This document shows positions 10,099 to 18,893 of a DNA stretch of 64,000 bases, in pieces. Origin of the DNA: Flavobacteriales bacterium (GTDB lineage: Bacteria > Bacteroidota > Bacteroidia > Flavobacteriales_F > PHOS-HE28); NCBI GenBank assembly GCA_016717225.1, contig JADKGB010000003.1, positions 1 through 64,000 on the forward strand, in the 5' to 3' direction. The stretch's first letter is position 1. The number at the start of each line of letters is the position of its first letter. Below the pieces are notes generated by a model. The model was not told the DNA's origin and made no database searches. It was given only the letters and a program-made list of their open reading frames with translations. The translations under genes and the position numbers were made by a program.

Positions 10099-11055
10099 AT
10101 GGAACCCAAGAACAAACCAAACCCTGCTCAAGTGATGGCGATGGACCGGCGGAAATTCCTGCGAGCCGGTTCGCTCATGAGTCTAGGCTCATTGTTGCTA
10201 CCAAGCCGATTGGCGGCATTGCCAGAGGCTCCGGATGATGGTGGCGGATGTGCCCCCACAACGGACGACATCCTTGGCCCTTATTACCTGGCCGGGTCGC
10301 CCAATACGACCATGGTAGCGCAAACGGATGAGCCCGGAACGCGCTTGTTCTTGACGGGCACCGTTCTGAGCAACGATTGCCTGACACCCGTACCGAACGC
10401 GAAGATCGAAGTCTGGCAAGCGAACGACGCCGCGGTCTACGACCTGAGCCCGGCATTCACCCTGCGCGGTACCATGTTCAGCGATGCCAATGGTCTGTAC
10501 GCTTTCGAGACGATCATTCCCGGGGCATACCTGAACGGCAGCCAGTACCGGCCGAAGCACATCCACTTCAAAGTGACGAAGCCGGGGTTCCCTGATCTTG
10601 TTACGCAACTGTACTTCGAAGGCGATCCATACATCGCCGCGGATCCATGGGCTTCACAACCCGATGCTGTGCTGAGGATCATCCCGCTCAACGATATCGG
10701 CGGGGGGCAGTCCGAAGGAATGTTCGACATCGTTCTGGACGGGTTCACGAGCATCAAGCCGAACCGCTATGGCTTGGACGGCGACGTACTGCCCATCTAC
10801 CCGAACCCGATGTTGGACCGAGCGAGTATCCACTTCAATGTGTTCAGGAAAGCGAAGGTGCAAGTGATCATTACGGATGCCGACGGCACCGAGATCGTCA
10901 CCCTGAAGGACGAAGAAATGGCACAAGGCCGGTACACCGTGCAATGGAACGGCAGCGGCGGCGGTTATGGCGGTGCGGTGGCAGCGGGACTTTACCTCGT
11001 GCATCTTCGCATGGATGGCAATACGATCAAGAGCCAGCGGATCGTTCGGCAATGA
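10099..11055 (+). CDS. intradiol dioxygenase-like protein with T9SS C-terminal domain
   Basis: From ATG 10099 the N-terminus holds DRRKFLRAGSLMSLG, a twin-arginine-like signal, although the pair is not a strict RRxFLK. The core (residues 50-215) matches intradiol ring-cleavage dioxygenases: DILGPYYLAGSPN (first Tyr ligand region), PNAKIEVWQAN, YAFETIIPGAYLNG (Tyr) and RPKHIHFKV (two His), which would form the non-haem Fe(III) site with two Tyr and two His. A FlgD-like/T9SS-type sorting region follows (LPIYPNPMLDRASIHFNVF ... AGLYLVHL). A dioxygenase fold carrying a surface-export tail suggests an extracellular oxidative enzyme. The substrate is unknown. Confidence 0.7.
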   Translation: MEPKNKPNPAQVMAMDRRKFLRAGSLMSLGSLLLPSRLAALPEAPDDGGGCAPTTDDILGPYYLAGSPNTTMVAQTDEPGTRLFLTGTVLSNDCLTPVPNAKIEVWQANDAAVYDLSPAFTLRGTMFSDANGLYAFETIIPGAYLNGSQYRPKHIHFKVTKPGFPDLVTQLYFEGDPYIAADPWASQPDAVLRIIPLNDIGGGQSEGMFDIVLDGFTSIKPNRYGLDGDVLPIYPNPMLDRASIHFNVFRKAKVQVIITDADGTEIVTLKDEEMAQGRYTVQWNGSGGGYGGAVAAGLYLVHLRMDGNTIKSQRIVRQ

Positions 11056-11134
11056 CCGGTGTAGTGTTTCACACACGGATCGAACGGAGGCCCACCAGCC
11101 TCCGTTCTTCATTCTTGCATTGATCAGCATCCCG

Positions 11135-11142
11135 CACCTTTG
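11135..11142 (+). promoter_or_regulatory. -7-like box CACCTTTG
   Basis: This is a seven-of-eight match to TAnnTTTG just ahead of the start at 11147. The very short gap would give a near-leaderless transcript. Weak evidence. Confidence 0.25.
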
Positions 11143-11146
11143 TTGC

Positions 11147-11371
11147 ATGAAGTACGTCCCCATTGAATGCGCACTTCACGACCAGTACCTGGCGTGGGCA
11201 ACGAACCAAACGCCTGTCACGGTGACGTTCACGGATGAACAAGGAACGCTCCGGATCGTTTCGGGAACAATAGCCGACGTGTACACGACCAAGGAAGGAT
11301 CGGCGGAATGGATGATCGTGTCTGGAGTAACTGTTCGACTGGATCGCATCCATGATGTTCGTCACCTCTGA
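11147..11371 (+). CDS. Rof-like (Rho-binding antiterminator) small protein
   Basis: The 74-residue protein starts at ATG 11147. The sequence MKYVPIECALHDQYLAWAT ... VTVTFTDEQGTL ... GTIADVYTTKEGSAEWMIV ... VRLDRIHDV follows the pattern of the Rof/YaeO family: Pro-Ile-x-Cys near the N-terminus, a small beta-barrel, and a closing RLDRI motif. E. coli Rof binds Rho and inhibits termination, and Bacteroidota homologues are usually annotated as Rho-binding antiterminators. It lies just upstream of an ABC exporter operon, with only a 29-base gap to the adaptor start. Function by homology only. Confidence 0.65.
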   Translation: MKYVPIECALHDQYLAWATNQTPVTVTFTDEQGTLRIVSGTIADVYTTKEGSAEWMIVSGVTVRLDRIHDVRHL

Positions 11372-11400
11372 GACCGGTGAACCCTGTTTACTTTGAGCAA

Positions 11401-12480
11401 GTGAAGCAACTCCTCCCTCTCGCGTTCCTGTTAGCGATAGCCGCATGCGGAAAAAAACGCGAGACCGCACTACCGTCGATCAGCCCGATCACTGAAAGCG
11501 TGTACGCGAACGGCGTGATCAAAGCAGCCGGGCAATACACGGTCTATCCAACCGTGAACGGGAACGTAACGGCCCTGTTGGTGAAAGAAGGCGACACGGT
11601 GAAGGCGGGTCAACCCCTATTGCGATTGGATGACCGCAGCAGTGGCCCGGCCGCACAGAGCGCGCAGGCACAATTGCGAACACTTGAGCAGAACGCGCGC
11701 AACAATGGTCCGGTGTTGTCCCAGCTGAAGGAGGCCGTTGAACAAGCGAAAGACAAACTGCGGTTGGACAGTACCAACTATGCACGCCAGCAGGTCTTGT
11801 GGGGCCAACAGATCGGCAGTCGCTCCGAACTTGAACAACGTGAGTTGGCCTTCTCCACGAGCAAAGCAACATTTATCCGGGCTTTCAGTGCGTTGGAGGA
11901 AACCAGCAACAGGCTCCGCAGCGATCTGGAAGTGGCCCGCAACAACGCCGCCATCAATGCCGCAGGAAACGATGACCGCACGCCACGGAGCCTGATCGAC
12001 GGCATCGTCTACGACCTGCGGATCGAACCGGGTGAGCTGGCTACGCCCCAAAAAGCGATCGCCGTTATCGGCAGCGCCACCGACCTCTACCTGGAGCTGG
12101 AAGTGGATGAGAAAGACATCACACGCGTGAAGCCTGGGCAAGTGGTACAAGTGGCCTTGGAGATCGAAGCCGGACGCGCTTTCAAAGCGGAGATCACGCG
12201 GATCATTCCGATCATGGACGAACGGTCGCGAACGTTCACCGTGGAAGCGCGATTCAAAGAGGTCCCTGCGATCCTCTACCCGAACCTCACGGTAGAAGCC
12301 AGCATCGTGCTTCGCGAAAAGGCCCGTGCGCTCACTGTTCCGGCATCCTACATAGTGAACGGCTCATCCGTGCTCACCGGACCGGATGAGCGCACGCCTG
12401 TAGAGATCGGCGTTCGGGACCTAGAGCGCGTTGAGGTACTGAGCGGCATCGATAGCTCCACGGTGTTGTACAAGCCGTAG
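11401..12480 (+). CDS. ABC exporter periplasmic adaptor (HlyD/MacA-like lipoprotein)
   Basis: I chose the GTG at 11401, which gives MKQLLPLAFLLAIAACGKK, a lipoprotein signal with Cys at about residue 16. A GTG at 11377 is also in frame. A biotinyl-lipoyl-like half (VYPTVNGNVTALLVKEGDTVKAGQPLLRLD) precedes a helical hairpin rich in Gln, Lys and Glu (residues 85-185). Then come the second lipoyl half (DGIVYDLRIEPGELATPQKAIAVIG) and a beta-barrel (EITRIIPIMDERSRTFTVEARF). It is the membrane-fusion component for the permease (12484) and ATPase (13731) that follow with almost no gap, as in MacAB-type tripartite exporters. The substrate is unknown. Confidence 0.8.
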   Translation: MKQLLPLAFLLAIAACGKKRETALPSISPITESVYANGVIKAAGQYTVYPTVNGNVTALLVKEGDTVKAGQPLLRLDDRSSGPAAQSAQAQLRTLEQNARNNGPVLSQLKEAVEQAKDKLRLDSTNYARQQVLWGQQIGSRSELEQRELAFSTSKATFIRAFSALEETSNRLRSDLEVARNNAAINAAGNDDRTPRSLIDGIVYDLRIEPGELATPQKAIAVIGSATDLYLELEVDEKDITRVKPGQVVQVALEIEAGRAFKAEITRIIPIMDERSRTFTVEARFKEVPAILYPNLTVEASIVLREKARALTVPASYIVNGSSVLTGPDERTPVEIGVRDLERVEVLSGIDSSTVLYKP

Positions 12481-12483
12481 TGC

Positions 12484-13734
12484 ATGCGGCTGCTCCTGGA
12501 CATTTCCTTCACGCTGCTGCGAGCCAAGCTGAAGCAGAGCATCATTGCGGCCGTGGGTGTCACGTTCAGCATCACCATGTTCGTGACCTTGCTCGGCTTC
12601 ATGAACGGATTGAACGATCTGCTGGACGGCTTGATCCTGAACCGCACCCCGCATGTCAGGCTTTACAACGAACTGCGGGCATCCCCGGAACAACCGATCG
12701 ATCGGGCTACGGACAGCAGCACGTACAACTTCGTCCGGTCGGTAAGGCCCAAAAGCGAATTGCAGCGCATCGCCAACGCAACGGGGATCATGGATGCTTT
12801 GGAAAAAGACCCACGCGTGCTTGCGGTAAGCCCTCGACTGGTCGCCCAGGTCTTCTTCAACGCGGGTACGGTGGACCTGAACGGTCAAGTGAGCGGCATC
12901 GATGTGGGCCAAGAAGTGCGCTACTACCAATTCGCCGACTACCTCGTCCAGGGCGCTCCGCATGATCTCGCATCGGGTGGCAACAACATCGTTCTAGGCA
13001 AGGGTCTCGCGCAAATGATGGCCGCGGATATCGGTGATGTGGTACAAGTAACCACGGCCTCCGGTGACCGGACCCTGCTGCGCGTTGTGGGTATATTCCA
13101 AAGCGGCATCGCGGATTACGACAAAGTGCAATGCTACGCGAGCATCAAGACAGTGCAGAAAATACTGGGGCGCCCGAGCACCTACTACACGGACATCAAC
13201 GTGAAGCTGCATGACATCCTACAGGCCCCTGCCATGGCCCAGGAACTTGGTGCGCGATTCGACGTGGACGCCATCGATGTGCAGACGGCGAACGCACAGT
13301 TCGAGACCGGCAGCAATGTTCGGAGCATCATCAGCTATGCCGTTGGAGTTGTGCTGTTGATCGTCGCTGGCTTCGGCATTTACAACATCCTGAACATGAT
13401 GATCTACGAGAAGCTGGACGCCATCGCCATCCTGAAGGCCACGGGCTTCAGCGGCAGGGATGTGCAGCGGATCTTCCTCTCACTGTCCATGATCATCGGC
13501 ATTTTCGGAGCGACCGGTGGTCTGATCTTCGGTTTCGGTCTGCAGAACGTGATCGATAGTATTCCGTTCGTCACGCAGGCCTTACCAACCGTGAGCACCT
13601 TCCCCATCGATTACAACCCGAAGTACTACGTGATCGCCGTGACCTTCGCACTCATTACCAGTTGGATCGCTGGCTGGTTCCCGGCCAGGAAGGCAAGCCA
13701 AGTGGATCCCGTAGAGATCATCCGCGGAAAATGA
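12484..13734 (+). CDS. ABC transporter permease, FtsX/MacB-LolC type
   Basis: The 416-residue membrane protein has the four-helix FtsX layout. There is one helix near the N-terminus (SITMFVTLLGFMNGL region), a large periplasmic domain (about residues 45-270), and three C-terminal helices (YAVGVVLLIVAGFGIYNIL, IIGIFGATGGLIFGFGL, VIAVTFALITSWIAGWF) ending PARKASQVDPVEIIRG, the usual FtsX-family tail. EKLDAIAILKATGFSGRDV is the cytoplasmic coupling loop. Its stop overlaps the ATPase start (ATGA at 13731-13734), implying translational coupling. With the adaptor it would move a substrate, possibly a lipid, peptide or macrolide-like compound, out of the inner membrane. Confidence 0.85.
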   Translation: MRLLLDISFTLLRAKLKQSIIAAVGVTFSITMFVTLLGFMNGLNDLLDGLILNRTPHVRLYNELRASPEQPIDRATDSSTYNFVRSVRPKSELQRIANATGIMDALEKDPRVLAVSPRLVAQVFFNAGTVDLNGQVSGIDVGQEVRYYQFADYLVQGAPHDLASGGNNIVLGKGLAQMMAADIGDVVQVTTASGDRTLLRVVGIFQSGIADYDKVQCYASIKTVQKILGRPSTYYTDINVKLHDILQAPAMAQELGARFDVDAIDVQTANAQFETGSNVRSIISYAVGVVLLIVAGFGIYNILNMMIYEKLDAIAILKATGFSGRDVQRIFLSLSMIIGIFGATGGLIFGFGLQNVIDSIPFVTQALPTVSTFPIDYNPKYYVIAVTFALITSWIAGWFPARKASQVDPVEIIRGK

Positions 13735-14414
13735 ACGCCCCACACAACGTCCTCGATGTGGTGAAGGTGAACAAGTCCTTCCATGATCCTGTGACCGTAC
13801 CGGTGCTGAAGGACGTTTCCCTCTCCGTGGCGCGCGGGGAATTCGTGAGCATCACCGGCAAGAGCGGTTGCGGCAAGAGCACATTATTGTACATCCTGAG
13901 CACCATGGACACGGACTACGAGGGTGAGCTGAAGATCGATGGCGAACCCACACATGGTTTGTCCGGTACGCGGTTGGCTGAAATACGCAACGAGAAGATC
14001 GGCTTCGTGTTCCAGTTCCATTACCTGTTGAACGAATTCAGCGCTTTGAAGAACGTGATGCTGCCAGGATTGAAATTGGCTCGGAAAAGCGCTGCCGAAG
14101 TGGAACAGCGGGCCATGGAACTACTGAAGGACCTCGATGTGCACGACCAAGCGCTGAAGATGGCGAACCAATTGAGCGGCGGCCAGAAGCAGCGCGTGGC
14201 CATCGCACGCGCCCTCATCAATGATCCGCTCATCATCATGGGCGACGAACCGACGGGCAACCTGGATAGCCGCAACAGTGCCATCGTCTTCGACATCTTC
14301 AAAAAGATCGCGGCTGAAAAGACACGTTCTCTGCTGATCGTTACGCACGACAATGACTTCGCTGCGCGTACAGACCGCAACATCGTGATGGACGACGGGC
14401 GTGTCCTGCTCTGA
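13731..14414 (+). CDS. ABC transporter ATP-binding protein, MacB/LolD type
   Basis: The start ATG 13731 overlaps the permease stop. All ABC ATPase motifs are present: Walker A GKSGCGKST (about residue 43), Q-loop FVFQFHYLLNEFSALKNV, signature LSGGQKQRVAIARAL, Walker B LIIMGDEPTGNLDS and H-loop VTHDN. The Q-loop and signature resemble LolD/MacB. The 227-residue length is normal for the group. It energises the exporter formed with the genes at 11401 and 12484. Confidence 0.9.
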   Translation: MNAPHNVLDVVKVNKSFHDPVTVPVLKDVSLSVARGEFVSITGKSGCGKSTLLYILSTMDTDYEGELKIDGEPTHGLSGTRLAEIRNEKIGFVFQFHYLLNEFSALKNVMLPGLKLARKSAAEVEQRAMELLKDLDVHDQALKMANQLSGGQKQRVAIARALINDPLIIMGDEPTGNLDSRNSAIVFDIFKKIAAEKTRSLLIVTHDNDFAARTDRNIVMDDGRVLL

Positions 14415-14554
14415 AGAACATTTTCAACTTTCCATCTCAAGGGTGATGACCGGAAGGCGTGGATCTCCGATCTTCAGCGCGTCCCTCGGCATTCACGGAA
14501 GCGTTCAGATGAATCGAACACCCTGACGTGCGATCGCCTCAAGGGCAAATAGCG

Positions 14555-14950
14555 ATGCTGCATAAACCCAGACTTTCCACCGTCGAATATTTCGAGCAGC
14601 TCCCTGCGGCTCGACACGCGGATATGGTGCGCATCCGGTATATGATCCAATTACAATGGCCGAAATGCAAAGAAGACATGCTTTACGGTGTGCCCACTTT
14701 CCACATCGATGGACAACCATTGTTCGCCTTGGCAAGTCAAAAGGAACACATCACCTTCTATCTGATGCCCAAGGAAATGCTAAGTGTGTTCAAGAATGAT
14801 CTGCGCACACGGAATTGTGGAAAGAGCTGTATCCGGTTCAAGAAGATCGAACAGGAGGACATGGAGCTTTTGGAGCGGATCGTGAAGTTCGTAGGCACCA
14901 CATTCACTGGCGTTGCACCCAAACTACGCGGTTTCGCGAATATCCGATGA
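14555..14950 (+). CDS. DUF1801 (YdhG-like) protein
   Basis: The 131-residue protein from ATG 14555 (GTG 14528 is also in frame) shows the DUF1801 pattern: STVEYFEQLPAARHADMVRI, then QWPKCKEDMLYGVPTFHIDG, then KEHITFYLMP. The central segment resembles the conserved MxYGxPxF motif. The family has a YdhG/frataxin-like fold, and some Bacillus members are described as iron chaperones, but function is unsettled. Its stop overlaps the start of the next gene (ATGA at 14947). Confidence 0.7.
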   Translation: MLHKPRLSTVEYFEQLPAARHADMVRIRYMIQLQWPKCKEDMLYGVPTFHIDGQPLFALASQKEHITFYLMPKEMLSVFKNDLRTRNCGKSCIRFKKIEQEDMELLERIVKFVGTTFTGVAPKLRGFANIR

Positions 14951-16188
14951 CCAAGAAGCTCATTTCGGCAATGCTCCTTTTGCCAGGAATCTCCTTTGCG
15001 CAGCAAACGAACGTGCTTTTTATCGGGAACAGTTACACCAACGTGAACGATCTGCCGAATATTTTCAAGCAAGTCGCACTTTCCCTAGGCGACACGGTGA
15101 ACGTTGCGTCATCGACACCTGGTGGGTACACGTTCGAGGCTCACTCCTCCTATGCACCAACGCTGGCGGCGATAAACCAACAAGCTTGGGACTATGTGGT
15201 CTTGCAGGAGCAAAGTCAAAGACCCTCGTTCTCACCGGAACAGGTCGCACAAGAGTGTTATCCCTTTGCAGCCCAATTGGTTGATTCCATCCTGGCGAAC
15301 GATAGCTGCACACAACCCGTGTTCTATATGACCTGGGGTCGGCAGAACGGAGATGCTTCCAATTGTGCGTCATGGCCGCCGGTATGCACATACGACGGCA
15401 TGCAGCAGCGCCTTCGGGAGAGCTACTTGGAAATGGCCTTCGATAACAGCGCTTTCGCAGCACCTGTGGGTGTGGCCTGGAAACATGTGCGCGACACACA
15501 CCCGTTGATCAACTTGTACAACGCGGACGAAAGTCATCCTTCCCCCGAAGGATCGTACTTGGCGGCCAGTGTGTTCTATTGCACCGTTTTCCGCACCAGT
15601 TGCGAGTCGGCCTCGTTCAATTTTTCGCTTGATCCGGATACGGCGGCCATTTTGAGGGAGATCGCGAGCAGTACGGTGTTGGACAGCTTGGCCACTTGGA
15701 ATATCGGCGTGAACGATCCGGATGCGGGGTTCACGATGGAGACCTTCGACAGCTGCGAACTGATGTTCCATCCGTCTTCGCCCGGCACGCATTTCTGGGA
15801 CTTCGGGGACGGGAGCACATCGGAAGAGAGCGATCCCTACCACCTGTTCTCCAACGATCCGGTCGTGACCATTACCCATAGCGTAACGGACGATTGTGGC
15901 CGCAGCGCTTCATGGAGCCAGGAGATCAACGCGTGCGCAGTGGGGATCGAACGCCATGCGCCGCTCCTTTTCTTTGACCTGCGCTGGACGAGCGACGGCA
16001 TCCTCACGGTGTGGAATCCAGACTATCTGGAAGGAACCCTTGTGATCGTGGACATGATGGGACGGCATGTCCTCACATCAGCCGCACCTGACGGCCGCGA
16101 AATGCATGTGTCGTTGCATTGTCCGCTCTTCTGGCGCTTCACCACGGCGGACAGGCTCACCGATACTGGCCGCATCATCATTCCCTGA
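14947..16188 (+). CDS. secreted SGNH-like hydrolase (DUF4886 type) with PKD domain
   Basis: A signal peptide (MTKKLISAMLLLPGISFAQ) is followed by NVLFIGNSYTNVNDLP. This is the block I of SGNH/GDSL-like enzymes with Ser in GNSYT, in the form seen in DUF4886 proteins. DYVVLQEQSQRP and NADESHPSPEGSYLAASVF (D..H catalytic pair) complete the fold by about residue 225. After a linker, a PKD-like domain (HFWDFGDGSTSEESDPYH) is present. The C-terminus (WTSDGILTVWNPDYLEGTLVIVDMMGRHV) looks like a divergent T9SS sorting region. It is probably an extracellular esterase-like protein; the substrate is unknown. Confidence 0.7.
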   Translation: MTKKLISAMLLLPGISFAQQTNVLFIGNSYTNVNDLPNIFKQVALSLGDTVNVASSTPGGYTFEAHSSYAPTLAAINQQAWDYVVLQEQSQRPSFSPEQVAQECYPFAAQLVDSILANDSCTQPVFYMTWGRQNGDASNCASWPPVCTYDGMQQRLRESYLEMAFDNSAFAAPVGVAWKHVRDTHPLINLYNADESHPSPEGSYLAASVFYCTVFRTSCESASFNFSLDPDTAAILREIASSTVLDSLATWNIGVNDPDAGFTMETFDSCELMFHPSSPGTHFWDFGDGSTSEESDPYHLFSNDPVVTITHSVTDDCGRSASWSQEINACAVGIERHAPLLFFDLRWTSDGILTVWNPDYLEGTLVIVDMMGRHVLTSAAPDGREMHVSLHCPLFWRFTTADRLTDTGRIIIP

Positions 16189-16191
16189 TCC

Positions 16192-16638
16192 ATGGCTATC
16201 GAACGCACCATCCGCTACACCGGTAAAGAGGTCACTATTCTTTGGAAACAGCACCTGTGCATCCACAGTAAAAAGTGTTGGCTCGGTCTTCCTGAAGTGT
16301 TCAAACCCGGTGAGCGGCCTTGGATCATTCCGGATGGAGCCGATGGGCAGCGTATCATTGACCAGGTGCGGCAATGCCCGAGTGGTGCGCTGAGCATTGC
16401 CGAAGAAGCAAATGGCACGGTCGAAGGATCAGAACCAACAGGAAACATGGAGAACGAGAAAACAGTCGTTGAGATAATGCCCAACGGGCCCGCCATTGTG
16501 AAAGGCACAGTGGAGATAAAACACAGTGACGGCACCGTGGAACTGAAGGAAAAGCAAGTGGCTCTGTGCCGCTGCGGTCAATCCCAGAAGAAGCCCTATT
16601 GCGACGGAACACACCGCACTTGCGGGTTTGTTGGCTGA
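16192..16638 (+). CDS. ferredoxin-like (Fer4_19) plus CDGSH iron-sulfur protein
   Basis: The 148-residue protein has two domains. Residues 1-70 hold HLCIHSKKCWLGLPEVF and QVRQCPSGALS, the pattern of the divergent single-cluster Fer4_19 domain. Residues 85-148 hold KGTVEIKHSDG and CRCGQSQKKPYCDGTHRTCGF, the CDGSH 2Fe-2S motif (C-x-C-x2-(S/T)-x3-P-x-C-D-G-x-H). Fusions of this order occur in bacteria, but their role is not firmly known; iron-sulfur transfer or redox sensing is possible. The protein lacks an export signal and is probably cytosolic. Confidence 0.8.
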   Translation: MAIERTIRYTGKEVTILWKQHLCIHSKKCWLGLPEVFKPGERPWIIPDGADGQRIIDQVRQCPSGALSIAEEANGTVEGSEPTGNMENEKTVVEIMPNGPAIVKGTVEIKHSDGTVELKEKQVALCRCGQSQKKPYCDGTHRTCGFVG

Positions 16639-16642
16639 ACAG

Positions 16643-17146
16643 ATGAGGCGCTTTGCATTGCTGCTCTCAGGGCTGGCATTGTTCCTGGGTGGATGGTCCC
16701 TCCGCGGAACAATTGAAAGCACTTCCGATCAGCCGCGTGTGATCGGCATCGGTGGCATCTTCTTCAAATGCAAGGATCCGGGCGCAGTGCGCGCGTGGTA
16801 CGGCAAGCACTTCGGCATGCCGATGAACGAGTACGGAGCGATGATGGAATTCCGCACGAGCGATCCGCCGCGCGAGAAAGGCTATCTGCAATGGAGCCCG
16901 TTCGGTGAGCGCACCAAATACTTCTTGCCGAGCACCAAGGAGTTCATGATCAACTACAGAGTGAACGATATCGAGGGGCTCGTGGCTGCCTTGAAGCGGG
17001 ACAGCGTTGTGGTATTGGATACCATCGAGCGGTACGACTACGGTGCTTTCGTGCACGTAATGGACCTCGAGGGCAACAAGATCGAACTTTGGGAGCCTTT
17101 GGACAGCTCGTTCACCAGGCTCTACGAAGGCACAACGGTGAAGTAA
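16643..17146 (+). CDS. VOC (glyoxalase/dioxygenase-fold) protein with N-terminal membrane anchor
   Basis: From ATG 16643 the first 20 residues (MRRFALLLSGLALFLGGW) form a hydrophobic anchor or signal. The rest is one VOC unit: IGGIFFKCKDPGAVRAWYGKHFG, then YLQWSPFGERTKYF, INYRVNDIEGLVAAL, and HVMDLEGNKIELWEP with the usual late Glu ligand. VOC proteins are metal enzymes or binding proteins of varied chemistry, so no substrate can be assigned. The combination with an export signal is uncommon for the family. It is convergent with the RDD gene at 17150. Confidence 0.7.
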   Translation: MRRFALLLSGLALFLGGWSLRGTIESTSDQPRVIGIGGIFFKCKDPGAVRAWYGKHFGMPMNEYGAMMEFRTSDPPREKGYLQWSPFGERTKYFLPSTKEFMINYRVNDIEGLVAALKRDSVVVLDTIERYDYGAFVHVMDLEGNKIELWEPLDSSFTRLYEGTTVK

Positions 17147-17149
17147 AGT

Positions 17150-17848
17150 TCACCGCGAGGTCAACCACGTATGGTCGCGAAGCACCGACTTCAGGAAATC
17201 CCTATCGGCTTCTTGTCCATCGGCACCAATGACTTGTCGCACTTTGGCAGCCAATTCCGCTATCACACGATGACCGTTCGGACCAGCTGAACGCGAGAGC
17301 ACATCCTTCATGAGTTGGGCTTGTGCATCGCTCAGCAAATGTGCGTTCGCGTACCGCACAACATGGTTATCCGGAGCAGTAACGACCAAGGTTTCGGCCA
17401 ATGAGCGTCGCGCCTTCACACTCACCAACGTGGTACCCGCCACGATATCGCCCAAGCGTTGCCCTTTTCCGTTCAATAAGATCACGATCACCCCGATGAA
17501 GTACAGTGAATCTACAGGCCTCAGGAGCCACCGAAGCATGTACTGGCCGATCGTAGCCTGCCTGCCATCCAGCCGTACCACTCGCACTTTGGCGGTGCGC
17601 TTGCCCACACTCTGGCCGTTCATGAGCAGTTCGCAGAACAAGTGATAAAAGAAGAACGGGACGAATACGAGCACAAAAAAGACCCCGCCTGAATTGATAT
17701 CCCCGAGCGAAGTGATGAAGGCCACTACGATCCACCACGCAACCAGAACAAGAAGATCAACCAGAAATGCAACCATGCGGTCTCCAAAACTGGCCAACTC
17801 GTAGTGAAGAACAACGTTCTGAGCGGTATCGATACGAATGCCTTCCAT
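17150..17848 (-). CDS. RDD family membrane protein
   Basis: From ATG 17848 the protein begins IRIDTAQNVVLHYELASFGDRMVAFLVDLL, with the Arg and two Asp that name the RDD domain. Two further membrane helices (FVLVFVPFFFYHLFCELLM and a segment around DSLYFIGVIVILL) and KVRVVRLDGRQATIGQYMLRW follow. The cytosolic tail (residues 150-232) is hydrophilic. It is divergent from the SpoIIM-family gene at 17910, with only 61 bases between. RDD, SpoIIM, DUF4129, MoxR and DUF58 genes commonly cluster in Bacteroidota. A role in cell envelope biology is suspected but unproven. Confidence 0.8.
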   Translation of the reverse strand: MEGIRIDTAQNVVLHYELASFGDRMVAFLVDLLVLVAWWIVVAFITSLGDINSGGVFFVLVFVPFFFYHLFCELLMNGQSVGKRTAKVRVVRLDGRQATIGQYMLRWLLRPVDSLYFIGVIVILLNGKGQRLGDIVAGTTLVSVKARRSLAETLVVTAPDNHVVRYANAHLLSDAQAQLMKDVLSRSAGPNGHRVIAELAAKVRQVIGADGQEADRDFLKSVLRDHTWLTSR

Positions 17849-17909
17849 GGTGCGCAAAAATGGGGTTTCCACCCGACCTGTCTGCCGATCCGCCTAAGTT
17901 TGGATCGAC

Positions 17910-18893
17910 ATGCGCGAGGCTGCCTTCATTCAACGCAACAAAACCAAGTGGGAAAAGCTCGAACGTTCCGTGAACGGAATGGAGAAGTTGAGCGCCGATG
18001 AAGCTTCGGATCTCTATATCCAACTCACCGACGACCTCAGTTATGCGAACACCTTCTATCCCAAGAGCAGTGTGCTCATTTATCTGAACGGCCTGGCCAG
18101 TAAACTGCATCAATACGTCTACAGGAACAAGCCGACAGAGCGCTCCCGCATCACAACGTTCTGGACCCATGAGATCCCGTTGGCCATGGCCCGCACCAGG
18201 CGAGAGCTTCTGCTGTCCTTCACCATCATGTTGGTCACAGCGTTGATCGGTGCTGTATCGGCGCACTACGACCCGGACTTTGTGCGCATGGTGATCCCCG
18301 GCGGAGAAGACTATGTGGACCAAACCTTGGAGAACATCCACAACGGAAAACCCATGGCGATCTACGGGTCAGGAAACGAGAGTGACATGTTCATGTTCAT
18401 CACCGTGAACAACATCCGGGTGTCCTTCATTGCCTTCGCGATGGGCATTTTCTTTTCCGTGGGCACCGCCTACATGCTGATGACGAACGGCTTTATGCTG
18501 GGTGCTTTCCAGTACTTCTTCTTCCAACAAGGCGTTGGCGTTGAGAGCGTGATGAGCATCTGGTTGCACGGCACGTTGGAGATCAGCGCCATCACCATTG
18601 CGGGTGCGGCCGGTTTTTCCATGGGCAACGCATTGCTCTTCCCGGGCACATACCCGCGCATGGTAAGCCTTGTGATCGGTGCGCGTACTGGTGTCAAGAT
18701 CGTCATCGGGCTGGTGCCGGTCTTTATCCTCGCTGGCTTCTTGGAATCGTTCGTTACACGGCATGCCCCAGTAATGCACCCATGGGTAAGCAGTACCATC
18801 ATTCTACTTTCGCTCGCTTTCATCATCGGTTATTTCATCATCCTACCCTACCATGCAGAACGAACCCATCGTGCAGTTGCGCCGCGTGCGTGA
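17910..18893 (+). CDS. stage II sporulation protein M (SpoIIM) family membrane protein
   Basis: The 327-residue protein has a hydrophilic N-terminus (MREAAFIQRNKTKWEKLE...) and about six membrane helices. Family landmarks include FITVNNIRVSFIAFAMGIFF and GIFFSVGTAYMLMTNGFMLG, followed by WLHGTLEISAITIAGAAGF, the most conserved SpoIIM block. The organism shows no sign of sporulation. In Bacteroidota this family sits with MoxR/DUF58 genes as it does here. The 3' end overlaps the next gene by about 40 bases. Confidence 0.85.
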   Translation: MREAAFIQRNKTKWEKLERSVNGMEKLSADEASDLYIQLTDDLSYANTFYPKSSVLIYLNGLASKLHQYVYRNKPTERSRITTFWTHEIPLAMARTRRELLLSFTIMLVTALIGAVSAHYDPDFVRMVIPGGEDYVDQTLENIHNGKPMAIYGSGNESDMFMFITVNNIRVSFIAFAMGIFFSVGTAYMLMTNGFMLGAFQYFFFQQGVGVESVMSIWLHGTLEISAITIAGAAGFSMGNALLFPGTYPRMVSLVIGARTGVKIVIGLVPVFILAGFLESFVTRHAPVMHPWVSSTIILLSLAFIIGYFIILPYHAERTHRAVAPRA

